DNA from: Cichorium intybus
Taxonomy: Eukaryota; Streptophyta; Magnoliopsida; Asterales; Asteraceae
NCBI GenBank assembly: GCA_023525715.1
Contig: CM042016.1
Coordinates: 78,041,382 to 78,105,381, forward strand
Direction of reading: 5' to 3'
Length of the DNA stretch: 64,000 nt
Numbering within the stretch: the first letter of the stretch is position 1; every line of letters starts with the position of its first letter. A program made the translations under genes and the position numbers. Of this stretch, positions 1-10,319 are shown in pieces. A model generated the notes under the pieces. That model was given only the letters and a program-made list of their open reading frames with translations, did not search any database and was not told the origin of the DNA.

Positions 1-310
1 TAGACTTCTACAATTCGCCACAAACAAAGATGCTTCTCCAGCGATTATTGCAATACGTGAACTTCCTGATGGCTGTAATGCATGAACCCAAGAAACAATG
101 TAGCAACAATCTGCAATGCGTGAACCCACAAACAACGTGATCAGACTACGTATTAAGACTTCTCGATTAGCGATTGTTGCCATGAACTCACCTTTGGCTG
201 CAATGCATGAACTTACTGATGGCTCAATGCGTGAATTTACTATGACCTATCGTTCCAATGTTGAAGACGAACTACGTAATAAGACTTCTCAATTAGCAAA
301 AAAAAAGGGG
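1..310. repeat. degenerate repeat block with CAATGCGTGAA-like words
   Basis: Words such as CAATGCGTGAAC, AATGCATGAAC and TAAGACTTCTC recur several times (near 49-88, 113-128, 155-240 and 283-300). They suggest two to three diverged copies of a unit of roughly 125 bp. A 65-codon open frame over 116-313 has no recognisable domain and follows the repeat, so I do not treat it as a gene. Origin unknown. Confidence 0.3.
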
Positions 311-1747
311 TAAATTGGTCAATCTATCTTTTATTTTAAGTTAAGATGATTATTAAATATGATAAATGATTATAAAATTCTAAGAAATGATTAAAATGAA
401 AACTTGGTTAAATACGATATTTTAAAAGTTACTAAGAGTATTTACGATATTTAAATTTAAGGCTGGACAAATATGATATTTTAGCGTTTAACAAGGGTAT
501 ACACGAAATTAATCATCTCCTTTATGTTCAAACGAAAAGCAGTCACAATGGCAATCTCATAACAGAACCCTAAAAATAAACCCCTCTCTCGAAGCCGTCG
601 TCCTTTTCCGCCATCTTCAGTCGCCGGCACCCCTCCTCCAGCCGCCAATACCAGTCCACCGCACCACCTATCAGAACCCTCAAGTCCACCTCCTTCTCTA
701 TTCCGTTCTCTTCTGATGCTTTTGCTCGAAAAGGAAGAAGCCGGACACGGTTAGCCAACCAGCTCCAGGTCTCCAAACCTCTTCATGTATCCTCTAACCC
801 CTAATTTCATTCTCATTTTCAACCACTGCACCATTACGCCACCACTTTGAAATCTATGACTACCGTCAATCTAAACGATAAATCCGTGTCTACCGTCTCC
901 ACCATTCTGATTTCCAAAATTGAAGATACCCTCTACCTTTCATCTCCTAAATCGATCTTTCGGTCTATCTAAACCCTGAAAGCCATGACTACCGTCTCCA
1001 TCGCCACTGAATAAACAGTTTGATATGTGCTTTATCAAATATTATGAGTATGCGTGTCTGACTATTTGACCTGTAACTTATTTTCTTTTTGTTTCTGGGT
1101 TTTGGTGGACTGGCATATTGCTGTTCAATGGAACAAGTTATTGGGTCCGCATCATGCACGCCAGGTATTTGATGGAATGATTGTTTTGTTTTACATGGAA
1201 ATGACCCATACTTATTTAATCTTTCATTTTCTATCTGTTTCGGTATAAATGCAAGGACTTTTGGGTTTTGGGGGGATAGAGCCTCCGCAATGGTGAAGAT
1301 GGTTTCAGAGGAAAAAGCTCGATGGACACAAATATATGTTTTTTCATGTTTTGGTTGTAGTATTATTGTAGTTAAAAAAACTGTTTTCCATGTTCTGGTT
1401 GCAATTTTTTTTCCTAATCTGGTTGTAAGTATATTGGGATGGGATAAAAATGATAAAGTTAATTGCTAATTTGGAAATCTGGGCTTTGATTTCTATGTGA
1501 AAAGAGGTTGAGACCAGATCTAAAAGCTCTTCAGGTATTCATTATTTGATTATCTAACTGTTAAATCATATATTTATTTTTCAACATTTTTTCTCAATTT
1601 TTCATCATATTTATTTAGTTTTCATCATTTCGTCTCATTTTTTCGTTTAGTGGATGTGTATATGTAATGTTGCTGTTTTTTGGCTGGTAGTATGTTAATG
1701 TCAACATTAATGTTTGAAAAAGAACTTCCTTTACAGTTTATGCTTAA
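311..1747. other. non-coding host DNA with a promoter-like or 5'-UTR-like patch
   Basis: No convincing gene is visible. At 564-574 there is a telo-box-like ACCCTAAA string, followed to about 760 by C/T-rich sequence resembling plant 5' leaders or first exons. The only frames are short, and none gives a recognisable protein. The patch could be a remnant of the region upstream of the CAF1-like fragment, but nothing joins the two. Confidence 0.3.
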
Positions 1748-2269
1748 ATGATCAAGTTATTCTTGACATTGATTCATATGCTACAACACGATCAGTACGC
1801 CTCTGAATCGATTGAACTGCTGAAGAGACAAGGCATTGATTTTCAGAAGAATCACGATTACGGGATAGATTCCGTCAAATTCTCTGAGCTGATGATGTCA
1901 TCGGGATTGGTCTGTAACGAGCTTGTGAGTTGGGTTGCGTTTCACAGCGCTTACGACTTCGGCTACTTGGTTAAGATCCTGACTGGACGGTGTTTACCCG
2001 ATGAATTGACTCGGTTTATGGAGCTTTTGAAAACATTCTTTGGGGCTAAGGTGTATGATGTTAAGCGCCTGATGAGTTACTGTAAAGGTCTCTATGGTGG
2101 GTTGGACCTGGTGGCTAAGACCCTTGAGGTGGAGCGGGCGGTCGGTAAATGTCACCAGGCCAGGTCAGATATCTTACTGACATGGCACACCTTTCAGAAG
2201 ATTAAGGATCTTTGCAGCGGTGGCCCTGAGAAGTATGCTGGCGTTCTCTATGGGTTAGACGTTTTCTGA
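1748..2269 (+). pseudogene. CAF1/CNOT7-type deadenylase, 5'-truncated fragment
   Basis: The 173-codon frame matches the C-terminal half to two-thirds of plant CAF1, the DEDDh poly(A) ribonuclease of the CCR4-NOT complex. From about residue 15 it carries the family's segments in order: SIELLKRQGIDF, ELMMSSGLVCN, FHSAYDFGYL with the third catalytic Asp, KVYDVKRLM, VERAVGKCHQ with the catalytic His, a following SD with the last Asp, and EKYAGVLYGL near the end. Full plant CAF1 proteins are about 270-290 aa, and the N-terminal exonuclease motif with the first Asp and Glu is absent. The first residues of the frame do not look like CAF1, so the ATG at 1748 is probably not an original start. The canonical Gly after the His motif is Arg here. 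I see no coding sequence upstream that could supply the missing part. It is most likely a gene fragment. Plant CAF1 genes are usually intronless, so a processed copy cannot be told from a broken segmental copy. Confidence 0.8.
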
Positions 2270-2438
2270 AATGTTTTCGTCATGGTAGAATGTAGAGTTT
2301 CCCCTTTTAATACTATTAGCTGTAAATTTGTTGGCTTTTTAATATCATTCTCCTTTTGATATTTCTTTCACCAATGTTTTATCAGTTTGCTGTTAGCACT
2401 CTTAATATACTACTATCATACACAAACACACACATACT

Positions 2439-2481
<43 letters not shown>

Positions 2482-3064
2482 TTCCTATTGACATTATCTT
2501 GTTAGCGATGGTGGATGGAAGGTGTTATTGTTAGTGTCTTCTGTAACTCAATGTAAGTTCCCATCTGGTGAAAGTTGAAACCATGGATTCTTGTTTTAGG
2601 GCCTTAAGGTTTTGGATACCATCAAATTAGGACATTTTTGTCTGTCGGTAACATTGTTTTATCAGTCTTTGTGGTTCTTTTTCTTCAGGAGGAACAGAAT
2701 TTAGAAAAGCTCTTCTGTTTCTGGATTGAATGATCATACCGGGCCGTTCATGTTACTTGCTCATTTCAATGGCATCTATGAGGTTAGTGAGAAGCAACCT
2801 TTTGAACTCTAAAACTTAAACGCATGTCTATTGTTATTCTTCCCTTTTGCACCTATTGTTTTTTTGCCAATAGATATCATTATCATGTATTCATGTTTAG
2901 AATGGAAGTATTGATATGTATCTACACTCTCTTTCTGTTTGATAAGCATATATACTTTGCAAGCTTATATTTGGTGGCATGTAGTCTTGCTATAGTATTG
3001 AAATCTGTTGATTATGATGTTAAATATAGTTAAATTCTAAGCTAATGCAGTCAATTTAGAATTA
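2270..3064. other. non-coding interval
   Basis: AT-rich sequence downstream of the CAF1-like fragment. Apart from the TA microsatellite listed separately, I see no gene. Short frames here lack any recognisable motif. Confidence 0.5.
2442..2479. repeat. (AT)n microsatellite
   Basis: About 19 uninterrupted AT dinucleotides follow CACA-rich sequence. Confidence 0.95.
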
Positions 3065-3268
3065 ACTGTATGTTTACATCCAACGGTAAAACTCGGGAAT
3101 TGGGGCTGGAATGGAATGGAAAAACCTGTTTGTTTTGTCCAATGGAATAGAATGGATCATTCCAATGGAATGCGATTCCTTTCATTTTGTTAATTTTCAT
3201 TGCATATTTAGTCCAGGGGTGTTTTTTTTTTCTTCCATTCCACCATGGAATGGTTACAATACAACCAA

Positions 3269-3309
<41 letters not shown>

Positions 3310-3480
3310 TTATCTTTCATTTAATTACAAGTTATTTTGAAAAATAACTAAATTTTGTTATGTTTATGACTTATTTTGTTTTTATTGAGCTCATATTATG
3401 TTTATCTTTTTATCTATATGAATTGTAATGCAACGACTCATTCCATTACCCTATCAATTCCATTCCATTCATCCAAACAG
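3065..3480. mobile_element. MITE-like GGAATG-rich block with poly(T)
   Basis: The block starts CTGTATGTTTACATCC and ends with a segment whose reverse complement starts CTGTTTGGATGAATGGAATG, so the ends resemble imperfect terminal inverted repeats. GGAATG/CATTCC words recur inside (3108-3180, 3235-3252, 3440-3475). A 38-base T run lies at 3271-3308. No transposase frame is present and I cannot fix a target-site duplication. A small non-autonomous DNA element is a guess from the ends. Confidence 0.35.
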
Positions 3481-4960
3481 ATTTGTGAAATTATTTTTCT
3501 GGAAAAAAAAGATAAATGCAGCTAAACTCAAAACTTGACCCAATAGTTTTATTTACCTTTTCTGTAATGAATCCTTTGAAAATGCTTCCTTTTTTTATTT
3601 AGCTATATGCTTGAATTTAATATATATGAATACAGTATGAAAAGGTTTTTGAAACTTGATCTTTTCAATCTGTCATGCTATTTTTATATAGTTTAACTTC
3701 ATTGTATATAATTGGTTTACCTATATAGAAATATGAAAAGTCTTTTAGTTTGATTATAATTTATGATGTAATAATATTATTTGTATAGTTTTTGTATATT
3801 TCTAAGAGTGTCACAATTTTAGTTTAAGAATATTTAATAGTTCCGTTAGTGACATTGTGTTTGATATAAATTCTTACAAAATAAAAAAGTAATTTGGTGG
3901 GTCATTTATCTTAATTTTATTGTTTTGATGCTATCGAGTGTAGTATTAGTATTTAATATTGTTGTTTAAGTAATTGTTTGTGTACCTTATATCATGCAAG
4001 CATATGTTTAGTAACACTTATAAATAAAGGTTATGTTCAATTAGATTATAACACGTTTTATTTTGCACATTTCATACGAAGGAGTGAAGTTTAATTGGGG
4101 AGACTCGTTTTCAAAGATTTGATTTATATTAAAAAAATTCAATGTTTGTAGTTTGAATTTTTAGCACAATTTGTATATTTATATTATTTTATTATTTCTG
4201 TCTAAGTTGCCTATATTACAACTGGTTGATAATCTATAAGACTATCAAAATGATTCAAATAGCCGTAAGAGTCTATTTAGGATAAACTTGCGTTATCTAT
4301 GGAGAAAGTAAAGTATTTGGGAAGGTGACAATGGAAGTTGATTTCATTGTTCACTGGTCCAGATATGCGACTTTTGGTGTAAATAAACCTTTTAATTATT
4401 CAAAAAGTGGCAAGTTTTGATTGTAGAATGACGGATTGTAAGGCAATCACTTTTGATGACATTTAGATCTATTTTATGGAGAATGGAGTGTTTGATTTAA
4501 TCCCTTCTATGTCCTTTTCTGTTGAAGATTTTACTGAATTAACCTTTCCGAAAAAAGTCCACGATTAACCAGAAAACCGCACATTGGTTTTTAAATTTAA
4601 ACATGAAAAACTGGATTAAGAAAGCTTTGACTTTAAAGAAATTTGTTTGAGATGGCATGGATTCATAGAAATTTCTCTACAGCAAAAATAAGTATTCCAA
4701 TTTTTATTAGTTTGGTATATGATCTAATTTTTCTGTTTTAATTTCATTTTCATAGCAATATACATTTGGCTTTTGACAAATATAGCAAGATGCTTTCTAT
4801 TTGAGTTCAGCCAATAGCAACGTACTTTCAAGGTCTGATTCCTTTGTTGGATTTGCTGGTTAAAGAAGAAATATTAAAGCAACATACTTTGTCTTTCAAG
4901 GTCTGATTCTTGTGTGTAGGCTTATTGCTCAAAAGCATATATGGCCTTAAAACGTACCAT
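3481..4960. other. non-coding AT-rich interval
   Basis: No frame of useful length and no recognisable repeat or RNA gene on either strand. Probably old intergenic DNA. Confidence 0.5.
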
Positions 4961-5399
4961 TGAAAACTTTGAAAATTTTGAAACTTAGCTCCTGCCCAAA
5001 TTTTCGGATTTTAAAAATTTGATAACTTAGAAAAATTTGAAACTTAGCTCCCGCCAAAGTTTTTCGGATTTTCAAAATTTGAAAACTTTGAAAATTTTGA
5101 AACTTAACTCCCGCCCAAGTTTTTCGGATTTTCAAAATTTGAAAACTTAGAAATTTTTGAAATTTAACTCCCGTCCAAGCTTTTCGGATTTTCAAAATTT
5201 TAGAACTTTGAAATTTTTGAAACTTAGCCCCTGCCCAATTTCGGATTTTCAAAATTTGAAAACTTAGAAATTTTTTAAACTTAGCTCCGGCCCAAGTTTC
5301 TCGGATTTTCAAAATTTGAAAACTTTGAAATTTTTGAAACTTAGTTCCTGCCTAAACTTTTTTGATTTTGAAAATTTTGAAACTTAGCTCCCGCCCAAG
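4961..5399. repeat. tandem repeat, about 59-bp unit, about eight copies
   Basis: The unit contains TTGAAACTTAGCTCCCGCC, then AAGTTTTTCGGATTTTC and AAAATTTGAAAACTT. The CCCGCC/CCTGCC marker recurs near 4989, 5050, 5110, 5170, 5228, 5287, 5347 and 5391. The copies are diverged. A 121-codon minus-strand frame (4947-5312) only reads through the repeat, because the unit length is close to a multiple of three, and I do not call it a gene. Confidence 0.85.
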
Positions 5400-5790
5400 T
5401 ATATCCTTTGGGATTATAATGGGATTAAAGGTAGCTAATTGCACAAGTATGAGCTTTTTATTGAGTAATACGATGTCATGGGTTAGATTTGCGATATTTC
5501 TTATGCATTCAATAGTCATCTCTTCGTTCAGGTTGTTATTGTCTCAACAGGGGGTTGAAAATAACTTCATTTTAGTTAAATTATTCCATATGTCCCTCTT
5601 GAATTCAAATGTTTCTATTATTCATGTTGTTTGACTGTGGAATTGCTGTTTTTCCTTCAAACAGTTTGAACTTTCATACAACACCTCATGCTCTCATACA
5701 AAGAAAGAACTTTCATACTTCCTTAAACCCCCCACCCCCCATGCGGCAAATCTGAAACCCAAAACCTAACTCGTAGTCGCCGAAAAGAAA
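5400..5790. other. non-coding interval
   Basis: No supported gene. The sequence may be the internal 3' part of the Helitron-like element whose terminus lies at 5828. Confidence 0.4.
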
Positions 5791-5798
5791 CAATATGC

Positions 5799-6038
<240 letters not shown>

Positions 6039-6039
6039 A

Positions 6040-7584
6040 TGGAGCATCTAATCATCATACACAATCAACCACGTGCGATCAATCACCTTAGCGTCCCAAA
6101 GCCGGGTGGTCAACCCAATAGCATTATTATTGTCCATAACGTACCTCAGGAATACGTGCATAGTCATGGAGATTAGACTAAAAATAGTAATACACTACAA
6201 GTACATGTAGCGTAAACAAACAATTATTATACAAATAATGATTCACGTATAAATGTCCCACAATGTCTCAATTGTGATAAAATAATAAAGTGAAGTTGGA
6301 ACATATTCGAACCACATGATACATCCCAAAAGTATTGAAAATTTTAAAATATGGGGTAGATTACTCACATTAATCCAAAACGGAATGCACGTGTCGTATG
6401 ATAGACGGCTCGGGTCAAAATGACGTAGAACCTAATATAATTAATAGTTTTGGCTTAGGAACTGCTAACCCGAATGAAGTATTAATAAAAATAATTAGAC
6501 ACATATTTTTATATTAGATGAATTAATAATAATCTATTTTGATTTGAATATTAAGGTATTCATTTGTTAAATGAATTTTAAATTGAATTAATTACTTTGC
6601 ATAATTAATTTATATTTTCAATTTAGGCAAGATTTTAATAATTTCCTATTAAAATAATAACTTGCCCAATTATAAGTATTTTCAGATTTTAACAATTATT
6701 TATATGAAATAATCATTAAAAATGCATTTTTACATGCTTAAATACTTAGAAAAATGGTTTTAAATAGTAAATAGTATTGAAAAATTTGGAAATTATTATT
6801 TCAATTAATAGTAATTACTGTAAAATTTTCATATTTTTCTGAACTTTTTTAGTATTTATTTAATATTTTAATAATTAAACAACAACAAAATCCGGGAAAA
6901 CTAATAAATGATCCCCAAAACTTCTGGAACATTAACCATAGTTTTCTAACATGATATAGAGCCTATTGTAAGGGTTTTGGATATTTGTGACTATGGAAAG
7001 TATTTATTATATGTTTCATTATTAATTAATCAATAAAATCATAAATAATAGTAAACAATTAATGGAAATTCATTAAACTTTTTATTTATGATTAGTATGT
7101 AATATATGATATTCTGATAAGGGTTTATAATTTTTGGACATGTGTAGCTATTTATTATCAATTTAAACCATTAAACAATCATTAAATCGGGAAAAATAAG
7201 CAACCATTCTTACAAAAATATGTAAATTTTGTCATGGAGTCTTTATAATGTTAGTAAGATGTGAAAATATAAAATCTAGTTTTTGACATACATAAATATA
7301 TTTGCTATTTATTTATCTTCAACAAAATAAAATACAAAATAAGCATAAAAACAGTAATATAAATGTGTGAAACTTCATAAATTATTTTTACTCAATTTAT
7401 GGGCCATCCCAGAATTTTCCCAGAATTTATTAACTGCAAAAAGTATTTTATGTGAATTATTGCCCTATTTTATTGCAATCATTATAGTAATTCGATAAAA
7501 ATAAGTTATTTTCTGAATATTTCCAAAATTTCTTATTTTATTGACGGGATTCTGAGAAAAACCAGCTTTATACATAAAATAAGT
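6040..7584 (-). repeat. left part of a probable chromovirus 3' LTR, split by copia element 1
   Basis: This segment and 18034-18743 were contiguous before copia element 1 inserted, as shown by the TAAGT target duplication at 7580-7584 and 18029-18033. The right part ends at a PPT-like tract next to the chromovirus polyprotein, so the two parts together look like its 3' LTR (about 2.2 kb). The left boundary is not fixed. No gene is visible in this AT-rich stretch. Confidence 0.4.
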
Positions 7585-8793
7585 TGTTGAAAAATACGAT
7601 GACTGATCTCCACGAATAAGGTTTTTAAGCCTATTACTGTGTGACAGATATGTATTTTATCTATAATATGCGGAATAAAATAAAACGGTAAATCTAAACT
7701 AGACAGTATTTAAATAGACAGAAAGCGGTAAATAAAGTAAATGTTAGAAGTTAGAGGTTAGATGTAATAAACGCCATTATCAACGATAAAGTGTTTTTAC
7801 AATAAATAAAAAGGTTAGAAGTTAGAAGTTAGAAGTTAGATGTCTCGGTTAAATACAGTCCACATATGTTTTCGTTGTCTTGGTTCAATTTGTATGTCTT
7901 GGAATTTAGTACAATTGATTTATAACAGTTTAAATAAATCAATAACGGCTCAGGTAAATTATTGGAATTATAATTTCAAAAGAACTTATCGATAGCAAAT
8001 GAAGATGGCGATTCTCTTTGAAGTGTCGATTCTTGTTCTTTGCTCGGCTTTTCTTGCTGAAAGGTATTTCTTCGGTTTTGTGTTGGATTGGTCGTGGGTT
8101 TTGCTTGAGTGTGTGTATTGTAGTTGTATTGGTGCGGTATGGGTTTGGTGTCGGGAGGAGGTTTTGTTTCTTGCGGTTATATAGTTTGGTTCTTGTTGAC
8201 AAGTTTGGAAATTTGAGTGTCTTGAGGTGTTTGGTCGTGGATTTCTCTAAGTATATGTGAGTATATGTGTAAGGTATTATTGAGTGTTGTAAGAATGGCA
8301 AGAGATTAGCTTCTTATTTATAGTTGCTGAACACAGGCTTCGCGTCGCGACCAAAGGGTCCGTCGCGTCGCGAGGGTGCGTGACCGTGTTGCTTTTGGTC
8401 GGCCACTGGTCTAGCTAGTGCGTTTGTTGGTAGTCTCGCGATCATGGAGTGGTTGGTCTCGCGTTGGAGGTCTTCGCGTCGCGACCAGCAACCCCGTCGC
8501 GTCGCGAGTGCTGTAGCGATTTGGACTTCTGTCTTTGCTCTTCTTCACGTCGCGACCACAGTGTCTGTCGCGTCGTGATTGCTGTAGTAGTGAGATATTT
8601 TGTATTTTGCTCTTTGGTTCGTAGCATAACTTCCTCAGGTTTGGTTGTTTTCTCAAAGTTTCTCGAGTCTTGATTCATTATTGTTTTTGATCTCGAATTC
8701 ACGCAATCTGAAATAAAATGATAATATTTGTTAGATAAAAAATAGTTCATATTATTTCAGTGATAGTCACATACAAAAATATATTTTTCAACA
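7585..8793 (-). repeat. 3' LTR of copia element 1
   Basis: It begins TGTTGAAAAATACG and ends TTTTTCAACA on the plus strand. It contains a short GTTAGAA repeat near 7745-7840. A TATA box (TATAAATA on the minus strand) lies at 8315-8322. Upstream of the TATA in minus sense are three pairs of a CpG-rich 11-mer, TCGCGTCGCGA or close variants, at 8340/8363, 8474/8497 and 8545/8568, each pair exactly 23 bp apart. Short frames in this LTR are not genes. Confidence 0.95.
8315..8590 (-). promoter_or_regulatory. LTR promoter module: TATA box and paired CpG-rich 11-mers
   Basis: In minus sense, three pairs of near-palindromic TCGCGACGCGA lead into TATAAATA. The last motif ends 17 bp from the TATA. The duplicate module in the 5' LTR has its TATA at 17550-17557 and its first pair at 17575/17598. 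The third pair has decayed at CpG sites (TCACG, TCGTGA). Promoter function is inferred from TATA placement and position within the LTR. Confidence 0.7.
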
Positions 8794-8808
8794 ATTTCCC
8801 CCTATGTG
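8794..8808 (-). other. polypurine tract of copia element 1
   Basis: On the minus strand, CACATAGGGGGAAAT directly precedes the 3' LTR, the expected place and composition for the plus-strand primer. Confidence 0.85.
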
Positions 8809-10319
8809 ATTATTGCTGAAATAAGAACAGATTAAAAGGTAAGATTGCAAATTCTTGAAATTTGGATAAAACATTTATAAAACCATATCACGTGTTTTGA
8901 AAAAGTGTGACTAGATTTTACTTATGTTTTGAAAAATGTTTGTCAAGAATATTTGTTTCTGAATCAAAGTTTCATGTTCAATTATCAAAAGGTTTTTGTA
9001 TATGTACTTTCATAATATTCCTTAAGATTTTATAGCATTTATAAAGACGACAAGTGATCTTAATAGGTCGATTCAGATGAACTCTCATAGGTATAGCTCA
9101 CACTTGACTGAGGTGTTTTGGTTGTTCTGGGTGCAGAACTGGTGTATAATCACTAAAAATGAGTGATATCTCTCGGTTTGAAGGTGTTGACTTATGCTTA
9201 ATGTGGATTTATACTTATATACTTTAGTCACTTGGTCTTCATATTAGATAATCAATCACATAAGACTGGTTTCGGCATTACTCAGAGGGTTTCTTCATTC
9301 ATGCCATTGATGTTCACTCTCTCTCCGTCGGGAAATACATGTAGAGGGGTTTAGAAATATTCATAGTGCTGTTTGCAACAAAGAATATTCAATAATGAAG
9401 GCTACAGTATCCCGATAAATCTTCGGTTTTGAGAATCTGTTTGTTTGGAAAATTTTGAGGGATGTCTGTCTTGATGGATTGTTGTTGTACATCTTCCTTT
9501 TCTTTGGTGAAGTATTCACCTTTGTCTTTATCTTTTCTTGATTTGTGTGAATACACATTGTGTAAAAGATATATGATGTGGTTACCAATTGTGATTTGTT
9601 GACAACATTTGTTGGATATGACTTTGCGTTTTGAGATTTTGAGATATCTTCTGGATTTCTTGGATATGACTTTGTTGTTTCTTCATTTGTCAGATTCGTT
9701 ATGCAAGATGAAAAATCTTTTCTTGATGTGGCTTGATTGTGGATAGGGATAGGTGATATAAAAGACAGTTTGTCTAATATATAAGAAAATGATTGTATCG
9801 TCCCTGGTCATTTTGATATCTAAGCAAAAATGAGACTAGCATCACGGTATAAGAGTATAAATCCTATAAGTCATAATGAAAACACATTTGCTCACAGAAA
9901 TGAATTTCACTTAGCAGTTAAAGACGAGGCACAAATTCTCACATGGGTTTCGTTTTCATCTGAATCTCCTGATCTTATGTCCCTTAATAGATAAAATCGT
10001 TATAATTGAAATAAATTCAAAGGGAATAGGAGAATGTACATAACGAAAATTTTGAGATTTGAACCTTCACTTTAATTTAAGAATCAATATGACTGAGAAC
10101 TTTCATCGAGCATAAGTATCTGAAAATTTAGTCAAAAGGATGTTAATCACATGGTTTTATAAAGTCTTTAAAAAGATAAAACTTTATCCTAATTTTTTGT
10201 GATTTTTGATTATGTGAATGTTTTTGGAAAATTTTGGTTATTTGAATGTTTTTGGAAAATTTTGGATTTTCTATTTGAATGAAAGCAAACACTCTTTTGT
10301 ACAAACAAAAAGTAAGAGA
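8809..10319 (-). other. non-coding region between pol and 3' LTR of element 1
   Basis: No ORF of note. Blocks are conserved with the same region of element 3, for example CTCTCTCCGTCGGGAAATAC near 9310, ATAAGACTGGTTTCGGCATT near 9258 and TCGTCCCTGGTCATTTTGAT near 9800. Two small hairpins (9124-9139 and 9149-9167) are kept in both elements. This is the place where the third ORF sits in element 2, so the region may be a decayed ORF or a structured 3' UTR. Confidence 0.6.

Noticed and set aside
1054..1248. Possible PPR-type fragment (HHARQVFDGM)
   Set aside because: A single short phrase, with no adjacent 35-residue repeats.
4947..5312. 121-codon minus-strand frame with regular KIRKTWAG-like repeats
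   Set aside because: Produced by the roughly 59-bp tandem repeat. The copies diverge without keeping the frame.
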